Source of the DNA: Sporomusaceae bacterium
GTDB taxonomy: Bacteria > Bacillota > Negativicutes > DSM-13327
Reading direction: 5' to 3'
Assembly: GCA_027492445.1 (NCBI GenBank)
Contig: JAPUES010000091.1
Coordinates: 1 to 20,349 of the forward strand
Length of the DNA: 20,349 nt
The notes beneath the pieces are model-generated. The model was not told the DNA's origin, ran no database searches, and worked only from the letters and a program-made list of their open reading frames with translations. The position numbers were made by a program, and so were the translations under genes. The number at the start of each line of letters is the position of its first letter. Position 1 is the stretch's first letter. Shown in pieces: positions 1-6,798 of this stretch.

Positions 1-272
1 TGAGCTTTTTCTTCGATAACCAATTCCAGATTTAAATGTTAACAGCACTGCACTGCTAGATATACCCAGTACTGCGCGCATCCTTGGCGTAAGCCATCCA
101 AAATAACTTTAGCCACTTCCTTAGATCCTGCTGACCCTATGTGAGCTCCTATTACTTCGCTAGTACTACACCCAACCACTACAATCTGGCCAGGAGCAAG
201 CTTCGCCATTTCTATCAATTCTGTTATGTTTTGAATTGTTTGCTCTTTGATTCTCTCTAGGGCACCATTCAT
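1..272 (-). pseudogene. ywlG: YwlG/TIGR01440 (DUF436) family gene, interrupted by in-frame stop, runs off window
   Basis: The N-terminal part is recognisable from the motifs LAPGQIVVVGCSTSEVIG and IGSAGS and from the ending LAVQCC. In this family QCC is normally followed by EHLNRALV. Here the codon after QCC is TAA (positions 39-41), and the same frame then continues as HLNLELVIEEKA to the window edge. The expected Glu codon GAA differs from TAA by one base. The preceding stretch GCAQYWVYL and the LEL after HLN also differ from the family pattern, which suggests decay rather than one sequencing error. An upstream GTG at 281 is in frame, but AGGAG lies 8 nt before the ATG at 272, so the ATG is preferred. 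The gene follows rpiB by 11 nt, as ywlG follows rpiB in B. subtilis. The biochemical role of the family is unknown to me. Whether the rest of the gene is intact cannot be seen. Confidence 0.75.
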
Positions 273-283
273 TGCATTCACTC

Positions 284-721
284 CTAGGCTTCCATTTGAG
301 AAATTTTATCGACTCTACGGCCATGACGGCCACCAGCAAACTCTGACTTTAGCCAAGTCGCTACAATCATACAAGCAAGGCCCGGCCCAATGACTCTTTC
401 CCCCATAGTTAAAACATTGGCATCATTGTGTTCCCTAGACATTTGAGCGGAAAATACATCGTGACATAAGGCTGCCCGAATGCCCTTGATTTTATTTGCA
501 GCAATACTAACACCAATCCCGGTGCCACAAATAATAATTCCCCGTGTACACTCACCACTAACAACGGCTTGTCCAATTTTTTGCGAAACCTCAGGATAAT
601 CGATTGATTCCGCTGAATGGGTACCATAATCCCGAAATTCTACGTTTTCTTCTGTTAGCATTTTTTTGATTTCTTCTTTTAACTTAAATCCCCCATGATC
701 ACTACCAATTGCTACAATCAT
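284..721 (-). CDS. rpiB: ribose-5-phosphate isomerase B
   Basis: 145 residues, the usual RpiB/LacAB length. RpiB interconverts ribose 5-phosphate and ribulose 5-phosphate in the cytosolic pentose phosphate pathway. Visible family motifs: GSDHGG (residues 6-11), ICGTGIG (64-70) with the catalytic Cys65, EHNDANVL (97-104) with the conserved His98, and the C-terminal GGRHGRRVDKI (130-140) phosphate-binding segment. The ATG at 721 is preceded by a good ribosome-binding site, GGAGG. In B. subtilis the ywlC-mntP-ywlE-rpiB-ywlG order surrounds this gene; here ywlE (protein arginine phosphatase) is absent from between mntP and rpiB. The 135-nt gap to mntP contains no convincing promoter or terminator, so read-through from the upstream genes is possible. 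Confidence 0.96.
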   Translation of the reverse strand: MIVAIGSDHGGFKLKEEIKKMLTEENVEFRDYGTHSAESIDYPEVSQKIGQAVVSGECTRGIIICGTGIGVSIAANKIKGIRAALCHDVFSAQMSREHNDANVLTMGERVIGPGLACMIVATWLKSEFAGGRHGRRVDKISQMEA

Positions 722-856
722 CTGAAACCTCCAACCATTTTAGTGGTTATTCACTAGGCTTTTTTCGCTATTAAATCTTCTTTTTCCTGCCAAATTAAAG
801 TTTTCAGCAAAAAACCGCCAAGTTTTTTACCATTTTATTAATTTTATTCCTATGTA

Positions 857-1456
857 TTATATCAATATTTGCCATAAAATATGTAATCCTAAGAAAATAA
901 GCACGACCCCACCCATAAGTTCAGCTCGTTTGCCAACATATTGTCCTACTTGCCGACCTAAGGTCAAACCTGCGATAGCAATGCTAAAGATAATAGCTCC
1001 TAAAATGCAGCTCAAGAGCAGTAAATCTACATCCATCATCCCCATGCTAAAGCCAGCGGCTAAGGCATCAAGACTGACACTTACTGCTAAAATGAGCAGC
1101 GAAAAGCCTTGCAAGGGATGGGATTTCCCTATCTCTTCTACCTCGCTATGAAAATTTTCCCGAATCATATGTACACCTAAACCTACTAATACAAGAGCTC
1201 CTAAAATACTAGCCCAGTTCTGCATAACAATCATTGGATAACGAATTTGATCTGCACCCAGGTTTTCAATGATTGCCCCTAGGCTATGCCCCATATGATA
1301 GCCGGTGAGGATTAGTACAATATGAAAAACAGCAAAGATCAGGGCTGCTCGAAAAATAATTAAAAGATTCATTGGTTTCATGCCAATGGGAATGGTTACA
1401 GAAAATAAATCCATCCCCAAGGCTATGCTTAACACCAAAAACTCTACACTACTCAA
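857..1456 (-). CDS. mntP: manganese efflux pump MntP
   Basis: About 200 residues of a six-helix membrane protein of the MntP (YebN/YwlD) family, which exports Mn(II). Two internally homologous halves are visible, each with the conserved acidic signature: SIALGMDLF near the N-terminus and SVSLDALAAGFSMGM in the middle. The start is not ATG. GTG codons at 1471 and 1465 are in frame, but neither has a spaced Shine-Dalgarno. The TTG at 1456 has GGGGGTG (1470-1464) six bases upstream and gives MSSVEFLVLSIALGMD, which fits the usual length before the first conserved Asp. The Shine-Dalgarno is buried in a strong hairpin (annotated separately). The gene starts 48 nt after the sua5 stop, matching B. 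subtilis ywlC-ywlD. The 33 nt before the hairpin's far side leave no room for a yybP-ykoY riboswitch between the two genes. Function is firm; the start is inferred. Confidence 0.92.
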   Translation of the reverse strand: MSSVEFLVLSIALGMDLFSVTIPIGMKPMNLLIIFRAALIFAVFHIVLILTGYHMGHSLGAIIENLGADQIRYPMIVMQNWASILGALVLVGLGVHMIRENFHSEVEEIGKSHPLQGFSLLILAVSVSLDALAAGFSMGMMDVDLLLLSCILGAIIFSIAIAGLTLGRQVGQYVGKRAELMGGVVLIFLGLHILWQILI

Positions 1457-1463
1457 TATCCCC

Positions 1464-1497
1464 ACCCCCACAGCTATATATATGTATAGCTGGGGGT
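1464..1497 (-). promoter_or_regulatory. hairpin masking the mntP ribosome-binding site
   Basis: On the minus strand ACCCCC (1497-1492) can pair with GGGGGT (1469-1464), and AGCTATA (1491-1485) with TATAGCT (1478-1472). This leaves a 6-nt loop and a 2-nt bulge. The GGGGGT arm is the best Shine-Dalgarno for the TTG at 1456, so the fold would block ribosome binding. The sua5 stop codon is at 1507-1505. A ribosome terminating there would cover the ACCCCC arm and free the site. This suggests translational coupling of mntP to sua5; a temperature-sensitive fold is another option because the upper stem is A/T only apart from two G-C pairs. There is no T-run after the stem, so it is not a typical terminator. 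Structure seen, function inferred. Confidence 0.6.
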
Positions 1498-1504
1498 AGA
1501 TATG

Positions 1505-2551
1505 TTAGCCTTTCACAATTCGATAACCGCTAGCTTTACGCAGGCGATTCATGACTGCTAGCCCAAGACCTTGTTCCTCAATACCTTCCCCATAAATGAT
1601 GTCAACAGGATTGTTGTCAAAACTGCGCAGGACAGTATATAAATTAGCTGCAATATCTTGGACCTGTTGCCTGGAGCCGTATATTGCACCTATCACCCCT
1701 GACGGCAGATGCTCAGCACTCTCTGAAGAAAGGATTGCCCCTACCTTTTTGCCTGCAGCTAATGAAGTTTGTATTTCTTGCAGAATATTATGCAGAATTT
1801 GGGGATAGGTTCCTTCTATTAAAATCATGGGAGCGCTCGGAGCATAATGGGTATATTTCATCCCTGGGGATTTGGGAATAAATTCTCCCCCCTCTAAGGC
1901 GGGATCCGTTTCTATTTCCCCTAAGGTATCTAAGAGCATTTCTAAGGTTATGCCCCCTGGCCTTAGCAAGGTAGGTACAGGAGTGGTGCAATCAACCACT
2001 GTTGATTCCACTCCAATGTCGCAATTTCCCCCATCGATAATGGCATCAATACGGCCCGCAAGGTCATCTAAAACGTCCTGAGCACTTGTAGGGCTAGGCC
2101 GCCCTGAAGTATTGGCACTAGGCGCAGCAATAGGCACTCCTGCTAAAGCAATAAGTTCCCGAGCAATGGTAGAAGCCGGTAAACGAACAGCTACCGTATC
2201 AAGCCCGCCTGCAACAATATCTGGTACAATGTCCGTGCGTTTTAATACTAGGGTAAGAGGCCCAGGCCAATAAGCATCCATGAGCACTTGAGCATTGGGC
2301 GGAATATGGGTAACGAGCTGCCTTATTTCTTCTTGCTGGGCAATATGTAATATTAAAGGATTATCGGAAGGCCTGCCCTTGGCCTGATAAATGCCAGCCA
2401 CGGCCTCAGAGTCAAGACCATTGGCTCCTAGCCCATATACGGTTTCCGTAGGAAAGGCCACTAACTTACCTGCTTGTAGCAGCTGAGCTGCCTGAGCTAA
2501 TATTTGTTTATCTGGCCGCTCTTTCTCCACAATGAAATGTTTGGTCTTCAT
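1505..2551 (-). CDS. sua5: L-threonylcarbamoyladenylate synthase (Sua5 type)
   Basis: 348 residues, the two-domain Sua5 form. It makes threonylcarbamoyl-AMP from threonine, bicarbonate and ATP for t6A37 modification of ANN-decoding tRNAs. The YrdC/Sua5 catalytic domain (about 10-205) shows FPTETVYGLG (33-42), KGRP (58-61), the nucleotide-binding SANTSG (145-150) and GVESTVVD (180-187). The linker SPGMKYTHYAP (228-238) leads to the C-terminal Sua5 domain (about 240-345), ending in GLGLAVMNRLRKASGYRI. ATG at 2551 with GAGAGGG upstream, 14 nt after prmC. The neighbours are translation-fidelity genes (prfA, prmC), as at the B. subtilis ywlC locus. The same gene is called ywlC in B. subtilis. Confidence 0.96.
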   Translation of the reverse strand: MKTKHFIVEKERPDKQILAQAAQLLQAGKLVAFPTETVYGLGANGLDSEAVAGIYQAKGRPSDNPLILHIAQQEEIRQLVTHIPPNAQVLMDAYWPGPLTLVLKRTDIVPDIVAGGLDTVAVRLPASTIARELIALAGVPIAAPSANTSGRPSPTSAQDVLDDLAGRIDAIIDGGNCDIGVESTVVDCTTPVPTLLRPGGITLEMLLDTLGEIETDPALEGGEFIPKSPGMKYTHYAPSAPMILIEGTYPQILHNILQEIQTSLAAGKKVGAILSSESAEHLPSGVIGAIYGSRQQVQDIAANLYTVLRSFDNNPVDIIYGEGIEEQGLGLAVMNRLRKASGYRIVKG

Positions 2552-2565
2552 ATCTAACCCTCTCT

Positions 2566-3432
2566 TTACCGTTCCGTGAGCACAACCACTCGCTCAATGC
2601 CCCCATAATCTTTCACAATCTCACTGACTGTATAAAAACCTGTTGCCTCAGCGAGCTCTGCAACAATTGGCGCTTGGCCAATGCCCACTTCTAGGGCAAT
2701 AAAACCGCCTGGCGCTAAATAATTTTTACCTTCCTCAATAATACGACGGTAAAAATCTAGTCCATCTATGCCGCCCACTAAAGCTAAGCTAGGCTCCTGC
2801 TGGACCTCAGCTGTAAGACCGGCAATATCAGCTTGAGGAATGTAGGGTGGATTGGATAAGATGGCGGCAAAACGTTTACCTTCTACAGGGGCAAATACAT
2901 CCCCTAAACAGAAGGTAAGACGTTTATCTACACCATGTCTTGCCGCGTTGCTTGCCGCCACTTCTAGGGCCATTGGCGATATATCAATAGCAATCCCTCT
3001 TGCCGACTGAAGTTTTGCTACTATGCTGATAGAAATAGCACCACTGCCCGTTCCAATGTCCAAAATGTAAGGGTCAGTTATAGACGACAAGCGTCCAAGA
3101 GCTGCCTCTACTAAAATTTCTGTATCTGGCCGCGGAATCAGCACGGCAGGCGTAACGAAAAAATCCAGCCCCATAAATTCTTTACTGCCCGTAATATAGG
3201 CTACTGGCAGACGAGCTGCCCGCTTCTTAACAGCCTCGCGAAAGCTTGCTAACTCTTTTTCTTCTAAAGGCTGATCAAAATGTACGTATAAATACAGTCT
3301 ATCCACTTTCAAAATATGGGAAAGCAGTACTTCCGCATCTAGGCGTGGACTTTCCACGCCTTTCTCACTGAAGTACTGCCTAGTCCAATTTAAAATTGTA
3401 TCAATGCGCCAAACTTCTTTTTTGTTTTGCAT
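2566..3432 (-). CDS. prmC: peptide chain release factor N5-glutamine methyltransferase
   Basis: 288 residues, the normal PrmC/HemK length. It transfers a methyl group from S-adenosylmethionine to the Gln of the GGQ motif in RF1 and RF2, raising termination efficiency. An N-terminal helical domain (about 8-80) is followed by LIPRPDTE (98-105), the SAM-binding DIGTGSGA (125-132), an acidic AIDIS segment (148-152), and the catalytic NPPYIP (194-199) that binds the substrate glutamine. Its ATG is separated from the prfA stop by a single base, so the enzyme is translated directly after one of its two substrates, consistent with translational coupling. No independent promoter is visible. Confidence 0.97.
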   Translation of the reverse strand: MQNKKEVWRIDTILNWTRQYFSEKGVESPRLDAEVLLSHILKVDRLYLYVHFDQPLEEKELASFREAVKKRAARLPVAYITGSKEFMGLDFFVTPAVLIPRPDTEILVEAALGRLSSITDPYILDIGTGSGAISISIVAKLQSARGIAIDISPMALEVAASNAARHGVDKRLTFCLGDVFAPVEGKRFAAILSNPPYIPQADIAGLTAEVQQEPSLALVGGIDGLDFYRRIIEEGKNYLAPGGFIALEVGIGQAPIVAELAEATGFYTVSEIVKDYGGIERVVVLTER

Positions 3433-3433
3433 C

Positions 3434-4501
3434 TTAGTCTACCTGTTGCATACGTTTACTTTGATTTGTGGCAATTAAGGCATTGATGATTTCATCAATA
3501 TCTCCATTTAGAACAAAATCTAATTTATGAAGGGTTAAACCAATGCGATGATCCGTAACCCGCCCTTGGGGGAAATTGTAGGTACGAATGCGCTCACTAC
3601 GGTCCCCTGTCCCCACTTGACTTTTCCGTTCCTCAGCCATTTCAGCATTTTGGGCTTCTTGGGCTAGTTCTAGCACCTTGGATCTAAGAACACGCATACA
3701 CTTTTCTTTATTTTTAAGCTGGGATTTTTCATCCTGACACTGTACAACGACTCCCGTTGGCAAATGTACAATACGAACAGCGGATTCTGTTTTATTAACA
3801 TGCTGTCCCCCTGCGCCACTGGCGCAATAGGTATCAATGCGTAAATCATTGGGATTGATAACCACATCGACTTCTTCTGCTTCCACCAGTACAGCTACTG
3901 TAACGGTAGAAGTATGAATCCGCCCGCTTGATTCCGTGGTAGGTACTCGTTGCACACGATGCACACCACTTTCATATTTTAAACGGCTATAAGCCCCATC
4001 ACCATCAATTACAAAGACTACTTCTTTAAATCCGCCCGAATCAGGAGCATTGGCATCGAGAAGCTCAGTACGCCAGCCATGATCATCAGCATAACGCGTG
4101 TACATCCGAAATAAATCCCCAGCAAATAAAGCCGCTTCATCACCGCCTGCTCCACCGCGTATTTCTACAATTACACTCTTTTCGTCATTTGGATCTTTGG
4201 GCAAGAGCAAAATGCGCAATTCTTCCTCTAATACTTCGGCCTTAGCCTTTAGCTCTGACAATTCTGCAGAGACCATTTGGCGAAAATCGTTATCTAGCTT
4301 CTCGCCAAGCATTTCTAAGGCATCGGCGATTCCTTGATTGACTTCTTTTTGCTCCCGAAATTTAGCCACAATTGGCGTCAATTTAGAATGTGCTTTGGTA
4401 TGTTTTTGCCATTCTGTCATATTGGCAAGTACGGAAGGATCACTAATTAAATTTTCTAGTTCGGTATGCCTATCTTCAATGGCCTGTAGTTTATCAAGCA
4501 T
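3434..4501 (-). CDS. prfA: peptide chain release factor 1 (RF1)
   Basis: 355 residues, typical of RF1. It recognises UAA and UAG and triggers peptidyl-tRNA hydrolysis on the ribosome. GGQ lies at residues 231-233 within ASGAGGQHVNKTESAVR. The codon-reading tripeptide is PTT (187-189) in RVPTTESSGRIHTS, the PxT class of RF1 rather than the SPF of RF2. A long N-terminal coiled region (about 1-100) carries domain 1. ATG at 4501 has AAGGAG 7 nt upstream and lies 24 nt after the DUF1385 gene. It is followed one base later by prmC, whose product methylates this GGQ glutamine. In B. subtilis prfA-prmC likewise start the block that leads to ywlC, mntP and rpiB. Confidence 0.97.
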   Translation of the reverse strand: MLDKLQAIEDRHTELENLISDPSVLANMTEWQKHTKAHSKLTPIVAKFREQKEVNQGIADALEMLGEKLDNDFRQMVSAELSELKAKAEVLEEELRILLLPKDPNDEKSVIVEIRGGAGGDEAALFAGDLFRMYTRYADDHGWRTELLDANAPDSGGFKEVVFVIDGDGAYSRLKYESGVHRVQRVPTTESSGRIHTSTVTVAVLVEAEEVDVVINPNDLRIDTYCASGAGGQHVNKTESAVRIVHLPTGVVVQCQDEKSQLKNKEKCMRVLRSKVLELAQEAQNAEMAEERKSQVGTGDRSERIRTYNFPQGRVTDHRIGLTLHKLDFVLNGDIDEIINALIATNQSKRMQQVD

Positions 4502-4525
4502 GATTGTTCTCCTTAAAAAGCTCTT

Positions 4526-5386
4526 TTATTTAACGGGCCGAACGGCTTCGAGTGCACGTATTGCCACTTCAAGTTGGTCATCACTAGGTTCTCTGGTCGT
4601 TAGTTTTTGCAGTAATAGGCCTGGCGTAATGGCAAACTGCACCCATGCAGCCTCACTCTTGCCAGCAAAGCGAATAATTTCATAGGCAATCCCCGCCACC
4701 ACTGGCAACAGTAGAATCCGCGATACAATCCGAATCCATAAGTCCGGCCAACCTAAAAAAGCAAACATAATAATACTGACAATCATTACAATCAGTAAAA
4801 AATTCGTGCCACATCGGGGATGAAGGGTAGTATAAGTCCGCACATGTTCTACATCTAACGGTACACCTGCTTCATAAGCATGAATGGTTTTATGCTCAGC
4901 ACCATGATATTCAAAGACTCTATGAATATCTTTCATTTTAGAAATAGCTACAATATACGCTAAAAAAATAGCAAACCGCAGCACGCCTTCCACTAAGTTT
5001 AACAACCGAGGATCGGTAATAGCACTATGAATATATTTTGCTGCATAGGTGGGAATGATCACAAATAGTACAATTGCCAATCCTAAGGAAAACATCATCG
5101 TGAGGGCAATTTCCTTATTGGATAATTCTTCCCCTTCTTCCCCCGCCGCTTGGGCGGAAAAAGACAACGCCCGCAGTCCTTGTACTAAAGATTCTACAAG
5201 GGCCACTACACCTCGGAGCATTGGTTTTTTTAATAAAGGATATTTATCACCTATTGGTGTAAAGGTTTCCGTTTTTACTATAATCTCACCTGATGGTTCG
5301 CGAACTGCTGTCGCAATAAGCCCTGGTCCTCGCATCATAACGCCTTCAATTACAGCTTGGCCGCCAATACTTACTTGTGGTTTCAC
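4526..5386 (-). CDS. DUF1385 (YqhQ-type) membrane protein
   Basis: 286 residues matching the DUF1385 family, of unknown biochemical function. Family signatures: GGQAVIEGVMMRG near the N-terminus (8-20), EYHGAEHKTIHAYE (159-172) and LHPRCGTNFL (188-197). The His/Glu/Cys residues of the last two could form a metal or catalytic site (inference). Hydrophobic segments at about 93-118, 130-149, 195-215 and 222-240 indicate a polytopic membrane protein with a cytosolic or peripheral N-terminal part. Start is GTG at 5386 with a strong Shine-Dalgarno GGAGGG. The ATG-free N-terminus MKPQVSIGGQAV places the family motif at the expected distance. It leads the prfA operon, 24 nt upstream; DUF1385 next to prfA is a frequent Firmicutes arrangement to my recollection. 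rpmE lies upstream beyond a terminator. Confidence 0.9.
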   Translation of the reverse strand: MKPQVSIGGQAVIEGVMMRGPGLIATAVREPSGEIIVKTETFTPIGDKYPLLKKPMLRGVVALVESLVQGLRALSFSAQAAGEEGEELSNKEIALTMMFSLGLAIVLFVIIPTYAAKYIHSAITDPRLLNLVEGVLRFAIFLAYIVAISKMKDIHRVFEYHGAEHKTIHAYEAGVPLDVEHVRTYTTLHPRCGTNFLLIVMIVSIIMFAFLGWPDLWIRIVSRILLLPVVAGIAYEIIRFAGKSEAAWVQFAITPGLLLQKLTTREPSDDQLEVAIRALEAVRPVK

Positions 5387-5403
5387 AGTATCCCTCCTTT
5401 TAT

Positions 5404-5432
5404 ATTGTAGTCTTATCTATTAATAATGTTAG
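5404..5432 (-). promoter_or_regulatory. candidate sigma-A promoter for the DUF1385-prfA operon
   Basis: CTAACA (5432-5427) and TACAAT (5409-5404) are separated by 17 bp on the minus strand. The -10 matches 5 of 6 and the -35 4 of 6 of the sigma-A consensus. The predicted transcription start falls almost at the Shine-Dalgarno of the GTG start, giving a very short leader, which weakens the call. Confidence 0.35.
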
Positions 5433-5501
5433 CATGTGATGTTAAGGTCGCCCTCACACAAAATCTTTTGGCAAAGGCTTGGTTCCCTTAATGATACAAA
5501 T

Positions 5502-5527
5502 GTAGCAGAGCATCGCTGCTCTGCTAC
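5502..5527 (-). terminator. intrinsic terminator after rpmE
   Basis: A perfect 10-bp stem, GTAGCAGAGC with GCTCTGCTAC, and a 6-nt loop begins 7 nt after the rpmE stop. On the minus strand it is followed by ATTTGTAT, a weak U-rich tail. On the plus strand the tail is CCGGTTTTT, but no plus-strand gene leads into it. Most likely it ends the rpmE transcript. Confidence 0.65.
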
Positions 5528-5534
5528 CCGGTTT

Positions 5535-5738
5535 TTAGGCCTCTTTACCGTAACGTTTATTGAATTTTTCAACACGTCCACCAGCAGTAATATTACGTTG
5601 CTGACCGGTAAAGAACGGATGACATTTTGAGCACACATCAATACGAAGTTCTTTTTTAACAGAACCAGTTAGGAAAGTGTTGCCACAACCGCACGATACT
5701 TTTGATTCACCATAATTAGGATGAATTTTGTCTTTCAT
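5535..5738 (-). CDS. rpmE: 50S ribosomal protein L31, zinc-binding type
   Basis: 67 residues, the standard length of bacterial L31. The zinc ligands of the C+ form are all present: Cys16 and Cys18 in SCGCGNTF, and Cys36 and Cys39 in VCSKCHPFFTG. The N-terminal MKDKIHPNYGE and C-terminal GRVEKFNKRYG are typical. The protein bridges the 50S and 30S subunits near the central protuberance. ATG at 5738 has AGAGAGGTG upstream. The gene is monocistronic, with its own promoter (5782-5810) and terminator (5502-5527), and is transcribed divergently from fruR. In B. subtilis it lies near rho; that neighbour is not here. A zinc-free paralog elsewhere in the genome cannot be excluded. Confidence 0.97.
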   Translation of the reverse strand: MKDKIHPNYGESKVSCGCGNTFLTGSVKKELRIDVCSKCHPFFTGQQRNITAGGRVEKFNKRYGKEA

Positions 5739-5781
5739 TTATTGCACCTCTCTTTAAAGCCACTTGTGTTTTTACCAGACA

Positions 5782-5810
5782 ATTGTAGCATACCTGTTTC
5801 CCAGACGCAA
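5782..5810 (-). promoter_or_regulatory. sigma-A promoter of rpmE with extended -10
   Basis: On the minus strand TTGCGT (5810-5805) and TACAAT (5787-5782) are separated by 17 bp, and the -10 is preceded by TGC, an extended -10 (TGn). The predicted start gives a leader of roughly 35-40 nt ending in the rpmE Shine-Dalgarno. Confidence 0.7.
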
Positions 5811-5856
5811 CCTTATTTCACTGATAAGAGCTATAATTATTTATAAATATGTAATA

Positions 5857-5873
5857 TAAGAATGCAATTCTTA
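5857..5873. repeat. 17-bp palindrome between rpmE and fruR promoters
   Basis: TAAGAAT and ATTCTTA flank a 3-nt centre (GCA), a perfect 7-bp inverted repeat. It lies 47 bp upstream of the rpmE -35 and 60 bp upstream of the fruR -35. It could be an operator for either divergent promoter, or chance in A/T-rich DNA. Confidence 0.35.
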
Positions 5874-5898
5874 AAATCACAAACTTTTAATTTTATTT

Positions 5899-5928
5899 TT
5901 GATTGATATTGATTGTTTTCGTTCGTTT
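5899..5928 (+). promoter_or_regulatory. three 10-bp direct repeats, candidate FruR operators
   Basis: TTGATTGATA, TTGATTGTTT and TCGTTCGTTT stand head to tail with a period of exactly 10 bp, about one helical turn, ending 4 bp before the fruR -35 box. A fourth, weaker unit (ATGCTTGACT) overlaps the -35 itself. DeoR-family repressors are known to use short, directly repeated or multiple operator half-sites, so FruR autoregulation from here is a reasonable inference. Confidence 0.5.
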
Positions 5929-5932
5929 ATGC

Positions 5933-5961
5933 TTGACTTATCGTAATCACAATTATATAAT
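5933..5961 (+). promoter_or_regulatory. strong sigma-A promoter of the fructose operon
   Basis: TTGACT (5933-5938) and TATAAT (5956-5961) are separated by 17 bp: 5 of 6 and 6 of 6 matches to consensus with ideal spacing. The predicted start near 5968 gives a leader of about 54 nt to the fruR ATG. The leader contains a gapped palindrome, ATGnAATnATTnCAT (5986-6000), which could be a further operator. Confidence 0.85.
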
Positions 5962-6021
5962 GAGCACAAATAAACATTAGTGGTAATGTAATTATTTCAT
6001 CTACTAAAGGAGTTTACTATT

Positions 6022-6777
6022 ATGTTTGCTGAAGAACGCCACAATAAAATCCTGCAATTGTTAAAATCAGGGCAACCCGTTAAGGTAATGACACTTAGTA
6101 CATTATTTGCCGTATCCGAGGCTACCATCCGCCGAGATTTGCAAGAATTAGAATCTATGGGGCTGTTACAACGGACACACGGCGGCGCCGTTTCTCCTCA
6201 ACTTGGTGCTGAACTTAGTTTTTTTGACCGAGAGGTATTTCACCTTGATGAAAAACGAGCAATCGCTCTTGCGGCGGCTACTTTAGTGGAGGACGGAGAA
6301 ACAATACTGCTCGATGCCGGCACAACCACGCGAGAAATTGCCCGAGCACTGTGTGGACGAAGATTAACCGTTGCTACTAACAGTATGGATGTCGCTTATA
6401 TTTTTGCAGATGAAGTCAATATAGAAGTTTTATTACTAGGTGGCACTTGGCGAAAGTCTATCAACTCTCTCGTGGGGCCGCTGACGAATTCTATGCTAAA
6501 GTCCTTTTGTTTTGATAAAGTTTTCCTTGCGGCCAATGCTATTGATTGTAAGGGCGGTGCAACGACCCACAATCTCATAGAAGCCGAAACCAAACGAGCC
6601 ATGCTCCATGCTGGCAAAAATACGTTTTTAGTGGCTGATCATACTAAGTTTGAGCAACAAACTTTTGCAAAGATTTGTCGCCTAAATGAACTGTCTATGA
6701 TTATTACCGACCAAGGCATCCCTAAAGCCACACTCGATAACTTGCGAGAGCACACCCAAGTATTACTTCCTAAGTAA
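6022..6777 (+). CDS. fruR: DeoR/GlpR-family transcriptional regulator of the fructose operon
   Basis: 251 residues, the usual DeoR-family length. The N-terminal winged helix-turn-helix (about 5-57) carries the family signature VSEATIRRDLQELE (31-44) and ends in QRTHGGAV. The C-terminal DeoR sensor domain resembles ribose-phosphate isomerase folds and shows DAGTTTREIA (98-107), VATNS (117-121), LLGGTWR (138-144) and FLVADHTKF (202-210). It is the first gene of a fruK-PTS operon, so its effector is probably fructose 1-phosphate, as for FruR of Gram-positive bacteria (inference from family and context). ATG with AAAGGAG 9 nt upstream. The upstream 10-bp repeats and gapped palindrome suggest autoregulation. 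It is unrelated to the LacI-type FruR/Cra of enterobacteria. Confidence 0.9.
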   Translation: MFAEERHNKILQLLKSGQPVKVMTLSTLFAVSEATIRRDLQELESMGLLQRTHGGAVSPQLGAELSFFDREVFHLDEKRAIALAAATLVEDGETILLDAGTTTREIARALCGRRLTVATNSMDVAYIFADEVNIEVLLLGGTWRKSINSLVGPLTNSMLKSFCFDKVFLAANAIDCKGGATTHNLIEAETKRAMLHAGKNTFLVADHTKFEQQTFAKICRLNELSMIITDQGIPKATLDNLREHTQVLLPK

Positions 6778-6798
6778 AACAGAAAGGAGTAGATACCA

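Noticed and set aside
39..41. TAA in ywlG read through by recoding, because the stop lies next to two Cys codons
   Set aside because: TAA is not a known recoding codon for selenocysteine or pyrrolysine in bacteria, and the lost residue in the family is Glu; nonsense mutation is simpler.
809..828. AAAAAAC/GTTTTTT inverted repeat in the mntP-rpiB gap as a terminator
   Set aside because: Stem is nearly all A-T with one G-C pair and no U-tract distinct from the stem; too weak to call.
1472..1504. yybP-ykoY manganese riboswitch before mntP
   Set aside because: Only about 33-48 nt separate sua5 and mntP; the sequence is a simple hairpin without the riboswitch core.
4338..4685. Plus-strand open frame antisense to prfA and the DUF1385 gene
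   Set aside because: Shadow of well-supported coding on the minus strand, low-complexity Ser/Leu-rich product.
5429..5641. Minus-strand open frame overlapping the rpmE 3' end
   Set aside because: It is a different frame of rpmE and its terminator; rpmE has all zinc ligands and a proper start.
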